Shown here in pieces: positions 38,293 through 48,539 of a DNA stretch of 64,000 nucleotides. Positions within the stretch are counted from its first letter, which is position 1. Each line of letters starts with the position of its first letter. The stretch covers positions 24,491,501 to 24,555,500 of the forward strand of contig NC_071339.1 in the NCBI RefSeq assembly GCF_027744825.2. The letters run 5' to 3'. This stretch comes from Synchiropus splendidus (lineage: Eukaryota; Chordata; Actinopteri; Syngnathiformes; Callionymidae). Below the pieces are notes generated by a model that ran no database searches, was not told the origin of the DNA, and saw nothing but the letters and a program-made list of their open reading frames with translations. The translations under genes were made by a program, and so were the position numbers.

Positions 38293-40263
38293 GCGAATCG
38301 AATTCTATCTCGTGATAGAGGATTCTTTCAATTTCAGGAGTGAAGCTATTCACTATTGTAAAAACGATGTTGACATTCTGGCCAGAGGATGCATGATATT
38401 TAGAGACGAGTTTTTTAAAGAAACAGGTGTTGATGCACTCTCGTCCATAACAATCGCCTCTGCGTGTATGGCTGTTGTCAGGACCAACTTTTTAAAACCA
38501 GACACATTAGCCATGTCCCAACAATTATGTAACGAGCGGTAACAAGAGGTTCTCAGATGCTTCCATCTAGTGGCTGCACAATCACACAGACAGGGCATTT
38601 TCATACAACATGCCTTGAACCGTGGGGAGATGGTGTTTGGCCAGTATTTTGTTGACGGTTATCCTGAAGTTGACGGTGTTACGCAGGTCTGGGAGTTTAA
38701 CGGATGTTTATTCCACGGTTGTCCTTCATGTGTTGACCCTCATGCAGTTTTTCCGTTAAGAGGTAGACCATACGGTGAATACTACTCTGCTACGATGGAG
38801 AGAGAGCAGGCGTTAAAGTCTGATCATGGGGTGCGTCTTTTTACCATCTGGGAACACGAATGGCATTCGCTTCGACAGTCGTTTGATGATCTCAGAGATT
38901 TTCTCTTAGATTTTGACACCCCTGAGCCTCTCAACCCTCGTAATGCCCTCTACGGCGATAGAACCAGCGCTTTAAAGCTGCGTTACACGGCCAAGCCTGA
39001 TGAAAAAGTTTATTACGCTGATGTCACCTCTCTGTATCCTTACGTCAACAGCACGTGCTCCTACCTCCTAGGTCACCCCCGAATAATTCACGAAGACTTC
39101 GGGGATTCCAGACAGTACTTCAGTCTTATCAAGGCGGTTGTCTATCCTCCTCGGGGTTTATATGTACCTGTTTTACCCTACAAAGGACCGGGGGTAAATT
39201 ACACTTCACGTTATGCAGTATCTGTTCAAGTCGTAATGTTCAAGGCAGTGACTGTACGCATAATGATGATGAACTTGTTTTGACAGGGGTCTGGGTCACG
39301 GTTGAGTTCAACAAGGCTCTGGACAAGGGATACAAGGTGGCCAAGATTATCGAAGTATGGCATTTTGATAGATCTAGCAATTGTGTTTTCGCAGGTTACA
39401 TCCGTACATTCCTGAAGGACAAGCAGGAGGCTTCTGGTTACCCTGCTGAGGCCGTTGATCAGGAAAGCCGTGACAAATACATTGAGGATTATCAAGCCCA
39501 TCTGGGGATTTTGCTTTGCGCTGATAAGATTTGTCACAACCCAGCAAAGAGACAGGTGGCTAAGGCTTGAATTAATAGCCTGTGGGGCAAGTTTTATCAG
39601 AAAGAGAACATGTCTCAGGTTTCTGTAGTGTCAGACCCCAACGAGTTTTTCAGTTTCTTGTTTTCAGGGAAATACGACGTCAGCTACTTTAACGTGCTGG
39701 ATGACAAAAAAAAGTTGTGATCCAGTGGCGTTTCAAGGGTCTCTACCCTCCCGGTAAATGCAGCAATGTTTTTATCAGAGCTTTTACCACTACTTATGCT
39801 CGTCTGACGTTGTACAGTTACATGGAGAAATTGCAGGAGAATGTTCTCTATGTTGACACAGACAGCTTGATATATGTGGTGAAAGACGGCAAGACGCCTT
39901 TAAAATTAGGTAACTATCTCGGTGATCTGACTGATGAACTCGACGGGGATAGCATCAAGGACTTTGTTTCGGCGGGTCCTAGGTCGTAAGCTTATAGGAA
40001 CAAAGGACAGAAGAAGGTTGTGATTAAAATTAAAGGTATCACGCAAACAAAAGAATCTTGTGAGCGGATAAACTTTGACTCCGTCTGTAGAGGGCTATTT
40101 GCAAAATTCACCTGATGGGGTGCTTGAGACCTGCCAACACAACATTGAGAGGGATAAAAAGAACATCGCAGTAAAAAACAGATCAGTTATTAAAAAACTC
40201 CGGGTCGTGTACGATAAGAGGCGATTATTTTCGGATGGGACAACCAAACCTTTCGGGTTCTGA
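38293..40263 (+). pseudogene. Polinton DNA polymerase B, copy 2 (lacks N-terminus)
   Basis: Begins inside the exonuclease region (CKNDVDILARGCMIF, then SITIASACMAVVR), continues through VWEFNGCLFHGC and palm motif A (YYADVTSLYPYVN, about 39,010-39,050), motif B (NSLWGKF) and motif C (YVDTDSLIYV, about 39,850). It supplies exactly the middle part that copy 1 lacks and itself lacks the zinc-binding N-terminal region. Damage: TAA at 38,540, a frameshift in the G-run near 39,190, TGA at 39,568, a frameshift in the A-run near 39,706, TAA near 39,989 and a small deletion near 40,085. Motif C is of the normal DTDS type here. It ends at the same GTTKPFGF terminus as copy 1. Confidence 0.85.
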
Positions 40264-40287
40264 GTTTTGGGTGGATGAGGGGTCATT

Positions 40288-40963
40288 ATCGAAGGAATTA
40301 ATTTCGATCCACATTTGAAAACACCATTTTCATGTCTAGTGGTGGGACCATCAGGGTCAGGAAAGACCCATTTTGTAAAATGTATACTTGAAAATTGTGT
40401 GGACTTGAAAAAAATGTAATGGATGATGTCAATGTAAATATTGTACGGATTTATACTTCTTTTCAACCTTTGTACAGTGAATTGCAAAAGATGAATAAAA
40501 ATATCAAATTCATTGAAGGTTTACCTGAATCTTTTGAAAATGAAGATCTATTTCCTTCTGATAGAAAACATTTGATTATTCTTGACAATGTTATTTTTGA
40601 AACTTCTGAAAACCCTGAGGCATTTTTACACAGTAGAGACATCATAAAAATATGAGTGTTATAATGCTTACGCAAAACTTATTTCATCGTGGTAAATATA
40701 GTCGTACTATTAGTCTGAATATCAATTACTTTGTATTGTTTAAGAATCCTCGCGATAAAATGTAGATAAAAGTTGTTGCTCAACAGGTTTACCCGTCTCA
40801 AAGAGCTTTCTTTCTAGAAATCTTTGAAGATGTTGGCGCTGAGCTGGCGCTCACGGGTACTTAATTGTTGATCTAACACCCTCATGTCCAGAACGCTACA
40901 GACTAAGGACTGGGATACTTCCTCATCAACGTCACACTGTGTCCATACCAAAAACGTCTGCTT
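40288..40963 (+). pseudogene. Polinton packaging ATPase, copy 2
   Basis: The start codon is lost (ATC where copy 1 has ATG). Walker A (GPSGSGKT) is intact, then a small insertion after about 40,395 disrupts the frame. QKMNKNIKFIEGLPESF and HLIILDN follow, with the second Walker B acidic residue changed to Asn. It retains the region copy 1 has lost (NPRDKM, then QQVYPSQRAFF) with a TAG inside it. It ends at TAA near 40,963, 5 bp before the next gene. Confidence 0.82.
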
Positions 40964-40968
40964 AAGTT

Positions 40969-41268
40969 ATGTCAGTGCGTATAAAAAGAAACGCGGGTTT
41001 ACTTAAGGAACTATACCATGCTCCTTCAAAGAAACGTAAAGACATTTTGATGCATAGTTCTCGGGACTTTATTCAAGCTCTCGGTGAGATCGCCCTGAAT
41101 GTTTTGAAGGGGACTGTACCATTGTCGCAGGCTCAGTTCAAAAAACTGAAAAAACAGAAGAAAAACATCAGACTCTTGGCTAATAAAAAAGTGTGCGTGA
41201 AGCGTGAAGGATTCTTAAAAAGCTGTTGCCGTTGCTATCGGCAGCTGTTCCAATCATTGGAAATCTAA
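40969..41268 (+). pseudogene. Small basic Polinton protein, copy 2
   Basis: Homologue of 37,342-37,668. The start and basic middle region are kept (KKLKKQKKNIRLLANKK). A short deletion removes part of the basic and GGF-containing segment, and the hydrophobic tail is shifted out of frame, ending SLEI. The DNA still matches the region encoding the PIIGNLI tail of copy 1. Confidence 0.65.
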
Positions 41269-41297
41269 TAGGACGACTTGTAAAGAAGTAAAACACG

Positions 41298-42003
41298 ATG
41301 AAGACTGTCCAGAAAATGTATCTCGTCTTTCCTCAGCAAATTAACCAGTTATGACGTCCAACCACCGACATCCGTGAAACTGCCAAAGATGAATTGAATG
41401 AGAAGATGAGGACCATTCTAAATGATTCTCAGTCTAACTCGTATGAGAAGATAAAAAAGTATAATGCTCGATTGCAGAGATATTTAACCTTTACTAAAGA
41501 GGATCAGAGAGACCAAAGGAGAGTAACTCTGACTTTACAATGAGATGGAGTCAGCGATCATCCCCACGACTCTGACAGTCGTGTCGAAAGTGTTCTAAAA
41601 ACTCCCACTGTAACAGATGACTTGGGTAAGGATATTCTAAATAGCCTTCCGTCAAAAGCTCGAAGAAATGCTGAATACATTATCCAGAGGATATCCAAAG
41701 ACGGTGGTGGTTGGAATATGAATGGTGAATTTATGTATGAAGGAAGTGCTGTAAAAGGCTCTCATGTGATCGATATATTCAAGTACCTTTCCCTACCGTA
41801 TAAGAAAACAAGTTCTTCGTTACCTGAGGGATGGTGCGAGTTTCTCGTCACATTATTAAAGCTAAAATGCCTCTCACACTGCTGTCCAATCCTGAATCGA
41901 GGGCTCAATATCAGAGACTTAAATTGAATTCTATCTTACGAAAGAAAAGTATAGCTGAGAGCTGGTCTCCCGACCCAAAGGACCCTAAAGTGAATTGTCT
42001 CTA
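41298..42003 (+). pseudogene. Conserved Polinton protein of unknown function, copy 2
   Basis: Homologue of 37,693-38,292. ATG at 41,298; TGA at 41,352 and another TGA near 41,540 break the N-terminal half. From about 41,622 the frame is open through LPSKARRNAEYIIQRI and LPEGWCEFL. A frameshift near 41,865 precedes a C-terminal extension containing SNPESRAQY and AESWSPDPKDPK, stopping near 42,003. The extension shows what copy 1 lost. This is the last plus-strand gene; it converges with the protease on the minus strand about 130 bp on. Confidence 0.65.
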
Positions 42004-42131
42004 ACACCTCGATGGGTTTCCTGAATAATTGTCTTGTACACAGTTACTGTCTTTTCATCAAAGAAATGTTTTATTGAATTACTATGAGATTACAGATTTT
42101 TTTTAAATACACACACGCACAATAAGATTAG
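42004..42131. other. Convergent intergenic spacer of the Polinton
   Basis: An AT-rich spacer of about 130 bp where plus- and minus-strand gene sets meet, with no open frame of note. A short shared 3' region like this suits transcription termination, but no specific signal is proven. Confidence 0.5.
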
Positions 42132-42672
42132 TCACACGTTACAATAGTCTTTAAAATACAGAAGAGAACAGTTTTGTTGTTTCCATGGACAGTGTACACA
42201 TCTTTTTAGACATTGTTGATGTCCTTTCACAAAGTTGTATAGCATGAGGTCGTTTTTTAAGTTATCGTCACTGTATAGACTTAATACTTCTCCGATAGAC
42301 AGCCCTCTAGCACGATGACAGAGGTAGAAGACGCAATGATGACCACATACAAACGATAGAGGGTGCTGTAGTTGACCATTGTTGTACTTGATGACCTCTG
42401 AATGTTTCTTGAGGAACTTTAAAATATTTTCAGGGTAATGTGCAAAGCAGGGCCCCATTCCAAACGAGTCAAAGAAAGTTGTTCTCCCGTCTTCTTTGAG
42501 AGTTAAAGCCAGCCAGTGCACTTCTGGTTTATGTGCCGGATGTGTGTTGACGATGAAATATGCAGGCAGTCTGAGGGGTTGTGTCAATTGAGGCAACTTG
42601 TCCGACGGCCACACCGTAAAATGTGTCGCCCATGAGACCTCTCAGCAGCCTCTGTAACTGGAGACTATCCAT
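42132..42672 (-). pseudogene. Adenain-like cysteine protease (Polinton PRO)
   Basis: Reads from ATG at 42,672 (MDSLQLQRLLRGL) to 42,132, with one frameshift near 42,612 that splits the N-terminal TFYGV from the following WPSDKLP. The catalytic core is present: EVHWLALTL supplies His, FFDSFG supplies the acidic residue, and VCGHHCVFYLC supplies the nucleophile Cys, in the order of adenovirus protease. About 180 codons, normal for Polinton proteases, which are thought to mature capsid proteins. The start overlaps the major capsid stop by 8 bp (ATGGATAG). It is the least damaged catalytic gene of the element. Confidence 0.88.
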
Positions 42673-43954
42673 AACTTTTATAATAATAGTCCACCAGCAC
42701 TTGTCTTTTTGCATCAATCTCCAGAATGGAATCATAACAAGCATACACAATCAGTGTTAGGGTGTTTGGTGAAGCAACTCTGAATCTCATCTCCAGTCTT
42801 AAATTCCCTTTTGAGACAGCTGAGAGAGCGTCGTTGTCATCGGCTGGATTGAGATTAAATGCAAACAGCGAATATCCGCTGTTAAAACCTTCGCGGTCAA
42901 TGCTTAGATACTTCAAATGTCTTCCAGTAGCTAGAATCATGTTATAAAACTCTTTGACCGCCATACCGTTGTTAAACTGAGGTTGAAAAGCTTTAGCGGG
43001 GATCTGTTGGCCGTCCTGACAGAGGGCTAGATATTCATGTTGAATGGGCAGAGATCTTTCCTACCGGAAAATGCCTCATGACGCACCATCCCTAAAACCA
43101 CGGATTTAGGTCTTGAACCCAGAAATAAACTCTCCTGGGTACATATTCTCGAGTTCTCTGGAATGGAGTATGTTTTTACGTTGACTCGTGAGAGGGGGTA
43201 GAGAGCATTTCCTTTTAACAAACCCGCTGCATGACGTATTCTCACAGCTGGCCAAACAGTGACTTTCTTCACAAACAGAGAGGTGCCAAGGATTTTCAGA
43301 CGAAAGGTGGAGTTGCGAGGTCCGGTCAGGCAGAAGGCATCATTCGCCCTGGTGAGTTTAATTCTTAAATCGACCGAGTTTAATAACAGTCTCTCACAGA
43401 AAAATATGTCGCTGTGCAGAGGACTGAGAAGATGTACTTCTCTGGACCTGCTCGTGAACTCAGCCCGTTTATTAAGGCCTGCGTTGGGACCGTTTACAGT
43501 GATGATCGAGTCAACCGACCCAGGTGTGTCTTGCTAAAAAAGGCCGGCGCTAAACTGTGTTTTAAGAGTGTCTCCTGAAAAGTTGAGAAGTGTTTCGATC
43601 ATAGCTCTGTACGGGTGAGTGGAACTGGACTGCGAAATCATCCGATCCCCCAGAACCACATCGCACTGGTCAAAGATTGTGTTTAGAGGATAATTGATGA
43701 GACCGACTGCTGCGTCGTTAGCCAGCGGTGTGCCATCGGCGTTAGTAATTATTGCACGCACGAGTAGAAGGGTGTCGTTTAGGTCTAGATACTTTTCGCC
43801 GTCTCCTGGTATAAAAAACTCAATCGCTGATCGCGGCTACTGGAGCAATTTCAGTGTAAATTTTGTCCTCGATGGAAAGCCGTGTCATCGGCGGCGTGAA
43901 TAAATCCAGTTCTGCCAATGTGCATTCAGCAGATTTCTGGTGTAGGGGTGCCAT
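42665..43954 (-). pseudogene. Polinton major capsid protein (double jelly-roll)
   Basis: Reads from ATG at 43,954 (MAPLHQKSAECTLAELDLF) to TAG at 42,665, about 430 codons and close to full length for the family. Typical elements are visible: GLINYPLNTIFDQCDVVLG, THPYRAMIETLLNFSGD, and near the end GYSLFAFNLNPADD then GNLRLEMRFR. Damage: an in-frame stop plus frameshift near 43,830, a stop near 43,535 and a frameshift near 43,025. The double jelly-roll assignment comes from family knowledge of Polinton and adintovirus capsids. Protease follows with an 8-bp overlap, a compact virus-like layout. Confidence 0.87.
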
Positions 43955-43974
43955 GTTACTGTATATAAGGTTTT

Positions 43975-44409
43975 TTAAAGTATATCAGAGCTCCCTCTGG
44001 ACTTCCTCTTGGCCCGTTTGCTTCTGTCAACTGACTTCTTTCTTTTTTTGTTTGTACGTTTATTAGAGCTCTGTGTTACATGTCGTCCTGGAGGGCGTCT
44101 CTTTGTTCTTCGTGATAAGACAGCTATACCTCCTGACCCTTCCTGTCTCTGTTGATCGCTCATTCCTCTCATGGTACAGGTGAACATATCTGTGGCTATG
44201 TTACCCACTGCTGATTTGAGATGGGGTTTCGCTATGGCGATACCTCTTTTCAACAAAGGTGATATAAACCGAAACATTTTTGAGAAGAGGGAACCGATGC
44301 CTCGTCCGTACATAACCGGGGCACCGTCAAAACCGGGTAGCTCTCCGCCCACCTGTTTTTCATAATATTGTACAACTCTGTGCGGGTCGTCTCTTAAGCC
44401 TGCATGAAC
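43975..44409 (-). CDS. Polinton minor virion-type protein with GRGIGSLF motif
   Basis: An intact frame of about 144 codons from ATG at 44,409 (an upstream in-frame Met at 44,439 is also possible). The N-terminal third has QVGGELPGFDGAPVMYGRG then GSLFSKMFRFISPLLKRG, an amphipathic helix behind a Gly-rich stretch. The C-terminal third is very basic (TKRRPPGRH, NKRTNKKRKK, SKRAKRKSRG). Proteins of this kind are conserved in Polintons and adintoviruses. Comparison with adenovirus pVI or pX is plausible but not proven. The gene sits between minor and major capsid genes, as usual. Confidence 0.7.
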   Translation of the reverse strand, partial: VHAGLRDDPHRVVQYYEKQVGGELPGFDGAPVMYGRGIGSLFSKMFRFISPLLKRGIAIAKPHLKSAVGNIATDMFTCTMRGMSDQQRQEGSGGIAVLSRRTKRRPPGRHVTQSSNKRTNKKRKKSVDRSKRAKRKSRGSSDIL

Positions 44410-44514
44410 CATTGTGTTTGTTTTTGACTTGGTCTGCAAAGGCTGGTTATCCCTTTGGTGTTGTGGTGATCAATGAATTTCCAGACGTCGATGCAAGGGC
44501 TATATAATATCCTC

Positions 44515-45392
44515 TCAAGTAACAGGTCTAAAGTGTAGAGTCAACACCACCTTTCCAAATGTAAAATTGACTGGTTTGTTAAGATCTGGTTTAATTTGTG
44601 TCTCAATATTTTCAATATGGTTCTTGGCAACCGGTAAATAGTAAGCAGGGTTAAAATGCTGTGTGATTATATCTGAGTAACTACCCTTGATTTCCACCGT
44701 TCTTAAAAGCGGTGCATATGCATCCTCTACAAGCTGCGGTCTTACAACGTCAGTAGAGATGGTAAAACCCCACTTTTAAATCAACAGGATGGGGCGCTCT
44801 GAACTCGCAATAAATGATGCAATTAGCAGGATCTACACCTAACATGTAAGCCAAAGGCGAGTTAAAAAGCACTAGGTTCTGACTGTCTCCTTGAAGATCA
44901 ATGTTTTGCCGTGCACGGTCAAACAGGAAGCGTATATTCTCATTGTTTTTTTTTTAAAGTTTGCTCCATCTCGGTTGTAATCTGATTAAGTGAGCTGTAA
45001 TATCCAACCGTCTTTTTTCCTCTGAGCTGAGGCGCTGGCGTCAGGATCCGGAGCCCAAAGTCTCGCCATGGCTCTATGAAATTCATCTTTATGAAGCCGC
45101 GACGTGTTACCATCTGAATCTGATCCTCTCGGAGCAGCCGTGTTGGTGTTGGAGTCAGCTCCTCTATGGTTTGGTTTCCAGTAAAATGACGACGTATCCT
45201 CTGGAATATTATGCCACGTGTGAGGGTATGTAATCTCCGTCAAAGCAACCTCCCATTTTCCGTTTAAATCGATATGTTGTGCTAAATGCGGAAAGTACCA
45301 ATTGAGTTGTCTTTAAAAACTTTTGCACTGGCGTTTGATGGTAAAGTCACATAGAAGCCCCATTCTTTGAGCCCTACATGATGATATGATGC
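44515..45392 (-). pseudogene. Polinton minor capsid protein (penton-like, single jelly-roll)
   Basis: Order along the gene: GFYVTLPSNAS near 45,360, then TEITYPHTWHNIPED near 45,210, NLVLFNSPLAYMLG near 44,870, and VNFTFGKVVLTLHFR at the end (44,515). These match the beginning and end of Polinton minor capsid proteins. Frameshifts occur near 45,290, 44,990 and 44,770, and the first codon is not clear. The gene lies directly after the integrase on the same strand. Confidence 0.8.
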
Positions 45393-45413
45393 CTGGTGTC
45401 AAGGAGGATCGTC

Positions 45414-47049
45414 TTATATATATTTTACATCTGAAGCTTTTACCCAGCTGTTGAATTTTTCAGGCCAGTTCTTCCACTGGACAAAGACTTGTCTCTCTCC
45501 TTTAACGGCGCGTTCCTTGAGAATCTTTTCAACGTGAAATACGTTATCCTTTACGAGTTGTACTTTTTGTAATTCTTGATCATAAAATGACCCCTGGATG
45601 GGTTTGCCATCGAAATCTTTCAATTTATACACAGGCGGGTTGCGATGAATACATTCAGTTATTGTAAATATCTCATCTGTAAAACTCTGCTCGTACTTTT
45701 TGTCAAATACACCTCGTAGTTTTGATATCCTAACATGATCGCCCTCCATAAATTTGGCTTCTGCCGACCTTTTGACGGTCTAATGTAAAGATTGTCAAAC
45801 ACCAATCTAAAGAAATTTCAACAGGAGGCAAAATTTATTTACTTACTTCCATCGGTGTCATTTTTATACGACTGTGATAGCTGTGATTATAACTCTTTAC
45901 TAGATCCTGTAAAACCTCGATGTAACGTTTGTGTAATGTAATGTTTTTAGCTGTAAAATATCTCCACATCAGATTTTTAAGAGTGCGGTTAAATCTCTTT
46001 ACCACAGGGGCCTTAACGTCACTCGCTGTTGAAAAATTTCCATCAAAGCCCGGAAACTCTTCTTAAAAAAATTATTTACCGTCATCCGTCTGTAGCTTTG
46101 CAGGCGTCTCGCTCTCCTCCAGCACTGATTCGAACGCCTTCACTGTCTCAATCGCAGTCTTTCTTTTTAAAATGCGTACATAGGCCTTTTTTGAAAATAC
46201 ATCGATAACGGTCAACAAGTAATTTTGATCGTCGTTATATCTAGCCAATGCCTGCATGTCTTCTGTTCATCACTTTTATGGACAGAATTTCTAGGCGTAG
46301 CCAGGGGTTGGAGGGGATCGGGTTCGGGAACCACAGAATTTCATCTCTGCTATTTGCGGACGATGTTGTTCTGCTGGCCTCATCGGACCGGGACCTTCAG
46401 CATGCACTGGGGGGGTTTGCAGCCGAGTGTGAAGCGGCCGGGATGAGGATCAGCACCTCCAAGTCTGAGGCCATGGTTCTCGACCGGAATAAGGTGGTTT
46501 GCTTTCTCCGGGTCGGTGGAGAGTTCTTGCCCCAAGTGGTGGAATTTAAGTATCTCGGGGTCTTGTTCTCGAGTGAGGCAAAAGGGGAGCGTGAGATTGA
46601 TAAACGGGTCGGTGCAGCGGCAGCAGTGATGCGGTCGCTGTATCGGACCGTCGTGGTGAAGAGGGAGCTGAGTCGCAAGAGGAAGCTCTCGATTTACCGA
46701 TCGATCTACGTTCCCACCCTCACCTATGGTCACGAGCTTTGGGTAATGACCGAAAGGATGAGATCGCGGATACAACCGGCTGAAATGAGTTTCCTCCGCC
46801 CGGTGGCTGGGCGCACCCTTAGAGATAGGGTGAGGAGTTCGGTCATCCGGGAGGAGCTCGGGGTGGAGCCGCTGCTCCTCCACATCGAGAGGAACCAGTT
46901 GAGGTGGCTCGGGCATCTGATCCTGGACGCTTCCCTGGGGAGGTGTTCGGGGCATGTCCTACCGGGAGGCGAAGGCGATCCACCCCTCCATAGCTCCCGG
47001 GGTGAAGAGGATTGTAATAAACTCTTTTAATGATGTGTTTCACCGACAT
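45414..47049 (-). pseudogene. Polinton retrovirus-like integrase, interrupted by a LINE fragment
   Basis: Three parts. N-terminal part at 46,972-47,049 (MSVKHIIKRVYYNP, then SYGGVDRL). Catalytic core at about 46,257-45,845 (MQALARYNDDQNYLLTVIDV, then LQTDDGK carrying an Asp of the DDE set, then RFNRTLKNLMWRYF). C-terminal chromodomain at 45,749-45,414 (VFVQWKNWPEKFNSW). About 715 bp of LINE sequence sits between the first two parts, and the zinc-binding region and first catalytic Asp are missing. The residue before RFNRTLK is Lys where the family has the catalytic Glu. Stops lie near 46,070 and 45,840. Family members join element ends to host DNA; this one cannot. Confidence 0.88.
46258..46971 (+). 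mobile_element. Non-LTR retrotransposon fragment (reverse transcriptase 3' part)
   Basis: An open plus-strand frame carries LLFADDVVLLASSDRD (the FADD reverse transcriptase motif), KYLGVLFSSE, IYRSIYVPTLTYGHELWVMT and LRWLGHLI. This is the C-terminal half of ORF2 of an abundant fish non-LTR family (I would guess RTE/Rex-like; the clade is uncertain). It is cut at both ends: no 5' half, and it stops at about 46,971, within the C-terminal region, before any 3' UTR or tail. Integrase codons flank it on both sides. Confidence 0.85.

Positions 47050-47518
<469 letters not shown>

Positions 47519-47601
<83 letters not shown>
47519..47601. repeat. AT dinucleotide microsatellite
   Basis: About 40 AT repeats interrupting the piggyBac fragment after AAAAGCCGACGT. 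Confidence 0.97.
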
Positions 47602-47604
<3 letters not shown>

Positions 47605-47639
47605 TTATACACACAGGGTGATATTTATACAGCTGTCCA

Positions 47640-47875
47640 AACCCCTCCCTTCGTTATTTTCCTTCCAGTTATAAAACAAGGTAGGATAGGGTTAATTATT
47701 CCCCTTCCTGTCATAAAACAAGCGGGGTGGTTACTATTTTAATTTCCTTTTGATATAAAAAAGGGAGAGGGGTATTATTTTAATTACATTTTGATATAAA
47801 AAGGGGGAGGGGTTGTTATTTTAATTTCTTTTTTATATAAAAAAGGGGCGGGAGGGGTTTTATTACCTCCGGGGG
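47640..47875 (+). repeat. Degenerate tandem repeat (about 5 units of 40-50 bp)
   Basis: Imperfect repeats of TTATTTTAATT, then CCTTTTGATATAAAAA and GGGGAGGGG. They become more regular from left to right (47,720, 47,770, 47,815). No coding potential. Confidence 0.75.
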
Positions 47876-47902
47876 ACCATAAAGCAATACAGGTTTGACA
47901 TT

Positions 47903-48470
47903 TTGGTGTATGCTTCTACTCTCTCACACCCTTATTTTACAAACCCAGGTCGGTCTCTTTTGCCATTAAAAGAAAAGTGGAAATGGAACTTCAAAGTCTC
48001 CACGACCGAACAGCATCCGATTCCAAGAATGGAGGATATGATGTCAAGCCTGGCAGGGGGACAGAAGTTCACAAAACTCAATATGAGCCATGCATATCAG
48101 CAAATAGTCCTTGAAGAGGAATCAAGGAAGTTTGTGAGTGTCAGCACTCACAAAGGTCTTTTTACATATACACGTCTGCCTTTTGGAGTAAACTCCAGTC
48201 CTGCTATTTTCCAACGCACCATGGAGAATGTACTTCAAGGTATGGCAAATGTGGCAGTGTATTTAGAGGACATTATATTGAGAGGAAGAGATGACAGCAT
48301 CTGCAAACACTCAACGAAGTGCTGCAGAGGTTGGAGGATAAAGGGCTGTGGTTGAAACGGAGCAAGCGTCAGTTCATGGAAAACAAAGTAACATTCTTGA
48401 GTAATCAAGTGGACAGGACAGGCCTGCATCCAATGTCAGCGAAGGTCAAAGCAGTCCAGGATGCTCTGGT
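47903..48470 (+). mobile_element. Ty3/gypsy reverse transcriptase (5' part)
   Basis: The plus strand encodes HPIPRMEDMMSSLAGGQKFT, KLNMSHAYQQIVLEEESRKF, GLFTYTRLPFGVNSSPAIFQ and VYLEDIIL. These are gypsy reverse transcriptase blocks; the catalytic YLDD box reads YLED and the earlier LDL block reads LNM. A frameshift near 48,310 leads to LEDKGLWLKRSKRQF. The gag and protease regions upstream are missing. The rest of pol continues at 49,557 beyond a piggyBac insertion. Confidence 0.88.
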
Positions 48471-48539
48471 ACCATATCTGCCCCATTTTTCAATGTTCAT
48501 CTTGTTCAATGCTCTCCACATAATGGACAGAATGTAACA

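Noticed and set aside
46380..47030. Minus-strand frame of 191 codons opposite the LINE
   Set aside because: It is a shadow frame; the plus strand has clear reverse transcriptase motifs. Only the codons at 46,972-47,049 on the minus strand are genuine (integrase N-terminus).
34627..47049. A functional, replicating Polinton or virus
   Set aside because: Polymerase, ATPase, integrase, both capsid genes and protease all carry stops, frameshifts, deletions or lost catalytic residues, and no terminal inverted repeats were found.
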